This document shows positions 32,106 through 34,563 of a stretch of 34,563 nucleotides of DNA, piece by piece (position 1 is the stretch's first letter; every line of letters begins with the position of its first letter). Location of the stretch: assembly GCA_947630855.1 (NCBI GenBank), contig CANRJF010000026.1:1-34563 (forward strand). Reading direction: 5' to 3'. Under the pieces are notes generated by a model that searched no databases, was not told the DNA's origin, and saw nothing but the letters and a program-made list of their open reading frames with translations. A program made the position numbers and the translations under genes. The stretch is from an uncultured Lachnospiraceae bacterium (GTDB lineage Bacteria; Bacillota; Clostridia; Lachnospirales; Lachnospiraceae).

Positions 32106-34563
32106 ATGGAATATTTTCATTTGACTGCACAACAGCAGAATATCTGGAATTTACAAAAATATTATAAGGATACTTCAATTGCAAACCTTTGCGGCGCTAT
32201 TTTTTATCGGGAAGGTCGGGATGGCAGATTGCTGCAGCGGGCAATACAATTGTTTTTGCAGAGTCAGAGCGGAATGCGTCTGCGCTTTTGTGAAGAGGAT
32301 GTGCCAAAACAATATGTGTCAGAAGAAGTGGTGGGAGATATTCCGATTCTGACATTTGCATCCAGAGAGGAATTTGACTGTTATGCAGAAAAATTTGCAA
32401 AAGACCCGATTGGATTAATAAACAGACCCATGTATCGTTTTGTTGTATTTCAGATTGGGAAGAATAGCGGCATATTAGTGGCATTAAGCCATTTGATTGC
32501 AGATGCATGGACATTTGCCCTGATGGCAGACAGGCTGGAGGAGGCATATCATGAGCTGGAAGAAAATAAGGAATTTTCCCTTCCAGAGGCAGACTATAAG
32601 GATTATATCAAAACGGAGTCATTTTATCTGGAATCCGGCCGTTATCTGAAAGATAAAAGCTATTGGGAGGAAAAATATGTTCTTCGTCCTGAGGAAAGTC
32701 CCATGAAACCTTGTACGATTTCCCAAGGCTCCATTGAAGCAGGGAGGATTACACGGGTATTGTCTGCATCTTTGGAGCAGAAGATGGAAGAATATTGCCA
32801 GTCACATCCGGTCACACAGGCAGTTTTGTTTGAAACGGCGCTTGTGGTCTATTTATCAAAAATTAATCAGGAGAACAAGTCCATCACCATTGGTATCCCG
32901 GTATTAAACCGCAGCAATGTAAAAGAAAAGAGCATTGCCGGAATGTTTGTTTCTACCATGCCCCTTACGGTAACCATAGCAGAAGAAGGGACAGTTTCAG
33001 ATTTGATGGGGCAGATTGCCAAAGGGCATATGGATATTTTTCGTCATCAGAAATATCCTTATGCAGATATATTAAAAACTATTCGGGAAAAACAGAATTT
33101 TTCCGGAAATCTGTATGATGCAATGGTTAGTTATCAGAACGCAACGACGGATACCGGAGCAGATACCAGATGGTATTCTAATGGATATAGCGAAGTGCCC
33201 TTTGTGCTGCATATTGATAACAGAGATAGACATGACAATTCTACCATTCATGTGGATTATCAGACAGAAATATTCCAGGAGAAAGAGGTTTTGTATGTTT
33301 TAGAGCGTCTGGAATATATTCTGGAACAGATAACAGAAAACAGTGAAAGGCCAATCCGGGAAATTAAGATTGTCCCTGACAGGGAACTGGAAAAAGTAGT
33401 TTGTGAATTTAATGACACCTATGTGGATTATCCAAGGGATAAGTGTGTCCATGAACTGTTCGTGGAGCAGGCGGCGAAGACACCGGATAGGATAGCGCTG
33501 GTGTTTGAGGAGCAGAAGTTTACCTACAAAGAACTGGATGAGATGTCAAATTCGCTTGCTCATTTTTTGAGAGAAAAGGGAGTAAAGCCAAATGATGTAG
33601 TGCCAATTATTGCGAAACGGAGCTGGCATGTGATTGTAGCAATGCTTGGCGTGTTGAAAGCCGGCGGAGCGTATATGCCGATAGACCCCAGCTACCCATT
33701 AGATAGAATTGAATATATGATGTCTATGGCAGACAGTAAGATGGCATTATCTTACGGATATAATATAAATATACATGCATGTTGGTACAGTTTAGACAAA
33801 ATAGATTATAGTTGTATGACATCTCCTGTTGTAAATAAAAATATAGCAAGTGACTTATGCTATGTTATTTTTACATCAGGTTCATCTGGAAAACCGAAAG
33901 GTGTAATGATTAGTCATGGAAATTTAAATTATTATATTTCAAATTTGATATATATATATTATAAGGGAAAACCAATACATATGCCTTTAGTAACAGAGGT
34001 TTATGTAGATATAACGGTTACATCAATTTATTTGCCTTTAGTTACTAATGGGACAATTTACATATATGAGAAAGGTTTTATTAGTAATTTTGAGGAAGCA
34101 TTGTTAAATCCTAAAATTAATCTTATAAAAATGACACCAACTCATATGGAGTTAATATCTAATTATGTAAAATTAGTAAATACCAATTTAAAACATATTA
34201 TTGTGGGTGGAGAGGTTCTGCTGTCAAAAAGTATCAGAAATTTTAAGAATTCAATTAAAGGAATGTTTAAATTTCATAATGAATATGGTCCAACAGAGAC
34301 TACGGTTGGATGTATGGATTATGTATATGATGATTTAGGAGAGGTAGTACCAATAGGTCATCCTATGCAGAATGTTCAGTTATATATCGTTGATAAAAGT
34401 AGAAAGATTGTTCCCATTGGCGTGCCAGGGGAGTTGTGTATTGCCGGAGACGGTGTGGGAAAAGGTTATCTCAACCGCCCGGAACTGACTGCGGAGAAAT
34501 TTGTGACGAATCCATTTGCCACAGAGGAAAACCGCCATGGAAAAATCATGTACCATACAGGCG
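32106..34563 (+). CDS. Nonribosomal peptide synthetase, C-A module (3' truncated by window edge)
   Basis: About 819 codons are present, in frame to the right edge. I chose the ATG at 32106, behind GAAAGGGGAAGGA. Residues 1 to about 430 form a condensation domain starting with a C1-like YFHLTAQQQNIW; its active-site motif is SHLIADAW (H129, D133) in place of HHxxxDGW. An adenylation domain follows from about residue 435: HELFVEQAAKTPDRIAL, LKAGGAYMPIDPSYP, A3 core FTSGSSGKPKG (589-599), A5 EYGPTETT, A7/A8 region VPIGVPGELCIAGDGVGKGYLNRPE. The specificity residues read D635, I636, T639, K675, I699, G701, E726, V734, G735, closest to the known asparagine code. A condensation domain at the very start suggests N-acylation of the first residue or loading from a partner protein. 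Confidence 0.95.
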   Translation, partial: MEYFHLTAQQQNIWNLQKYYKDTSIANLCGAIFYREGRDGRLLQRAIQLFLQSQSGMRLRFCEEDVPKQYVSEEVVGDIPILTFASREEFDCYAEKFAKDPIGLINRPMYRFVVFQIGKNSGILVALSHLIADAWTFALMADRLEEAYHELEENKEFSLPEADYKDYIKTESFYLESGRYLKDKSYWEEKYVLRPEESPMKPCTISQGSIEAGRITRVLSASLEQKMEEYCQSHPVTQAVLFETALVVYLSKINQENKSITIGIPVLNRSNVKEKSIAGMFVSTMPLTVTIAEEGTVSDLMGQIAKGHMDIFRHQKYPYADILKTIREKQNFSGNLYDAMVSYQNATTDTGADTRWYSNGYSEVPFVLHIDNRDRHDNSTIHVDYQTEIFQEKEVLYVLERLEYILEQITENSERPIREIKIVPDRELEKVVCEFNDTYVDYPRDKCVHELFVEQAAKTPDRIALVFEEQKFTYKELDEMSNSLAHFLREKGVKPNDVVPIIAKRSWHVIVAMLGVLKAGGAYMPIDPSYPLDRIEYMMSMADSKMALSYGYNINIHACWYSLDKIDYSCMTSPVVNKNIASDLCYVIFTSGSSGKPKGVMISHGNLNYYISNLIYIYYKGKPIHMPLVTEVYVDITVTSIYLPLVTNGTIYIYEKGFISNFEEALLNPKINLIKMTPTHMELISNYVKLVNTNLKHIIVGGEVLLSKSIRNFKNSIKGMFKFHNEYGPTETTVGCMDYVYDDLGEVVPIGHPMQNVQLYIVDKSRKIVPIGVPGELCIAGDGVGKGYLNRPELTAEKFVTNPFATEENRHGKIMYHTG

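Noticed and set aside
32197-32547. Reverse-strand reading frame inside the NRPS gene
   Set aside because: It is a shadow of the condensation domain frame and has no ribosome binding site or recognisable protein pattern.

Overview
The window reads as a chromosome segment of a low-to-middle GC Gram-positive anaerobe, most likely a gut Clostridia/Lachnospiraceae-type bacterium. The reasons are AGGAGG-type ribosome binding sites, TTGACA/TATAAT promoters, a BirA-controlled bioYBDA operon, tRNA genes without encoded CCA, an AGCS alanine/glycine symporter, paired MATE exporters and Firmicutes-style toxin-antitoxin modules. Species cannot be fixed from the sequence alone.

Left part (1-5 kb): a leftward hicA-hicB toxin-antitoxin pair sits just upstream of a truncated AAA/DUF4143 ATPase that runs off the left edge. 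Rightward from there is a two-gene FtsX-type ABC exporter (permease plus ATPase). Middle-left (5-11 kb): a U32-like four-cysteine protein, an amidohydrolase, then bioY-bioB-bioD-bioA behind a well-formed promoter and BirA operator; bioF and the pimelate genes are not in the window. Two tRNA genes (Gly-TCC, Phe-GAA) converge on bioA.

Centre (11-24.7 kb): a MATE exporter and an inositol-monophosphatase-family gene converge on a leftward group of an AGCS symporter and two family 2 glycosyltransferases. A divergent promoter region then leads to an alkyladenine DNA glycosylase. A membrane-anchored J-protein with HPE in place of HPD follows, with a short HscC-sized Hsp70 partner and a second MATE exporter. 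Leftward HAD-like and DUF89 genes close this part.

Right part (24.8-34.6 kb) is accessory in character: a ParE/YefM toxin-antitoxin pair, a small possible immunity-type protein, and a serine recombinase bordered by AT-rich repeats. Then comes a tight four-gene cassette built around a 1114-residue TPR-CHAT caspase-like protease, with three small partners of unknown family, one of them a membrane protein. I consider this cassette the best candidate for an undescribed biological system, probably a regulated proteolytic or defence/cell-death module. It ends at a bidirectional terminator shared with a leftward XRE regulator. Divergent from that regulator is a nonribosomal peptide synthetase, cut by the right edge. 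Its promoter is bracketed by two matching dyads (TGCAAT-N6-ATTGCA). The central adenylation subdomain is much more AT-rich than both sides, as expected from a natural subdomain swap, and its specificity residues read as an asparagine-type code.
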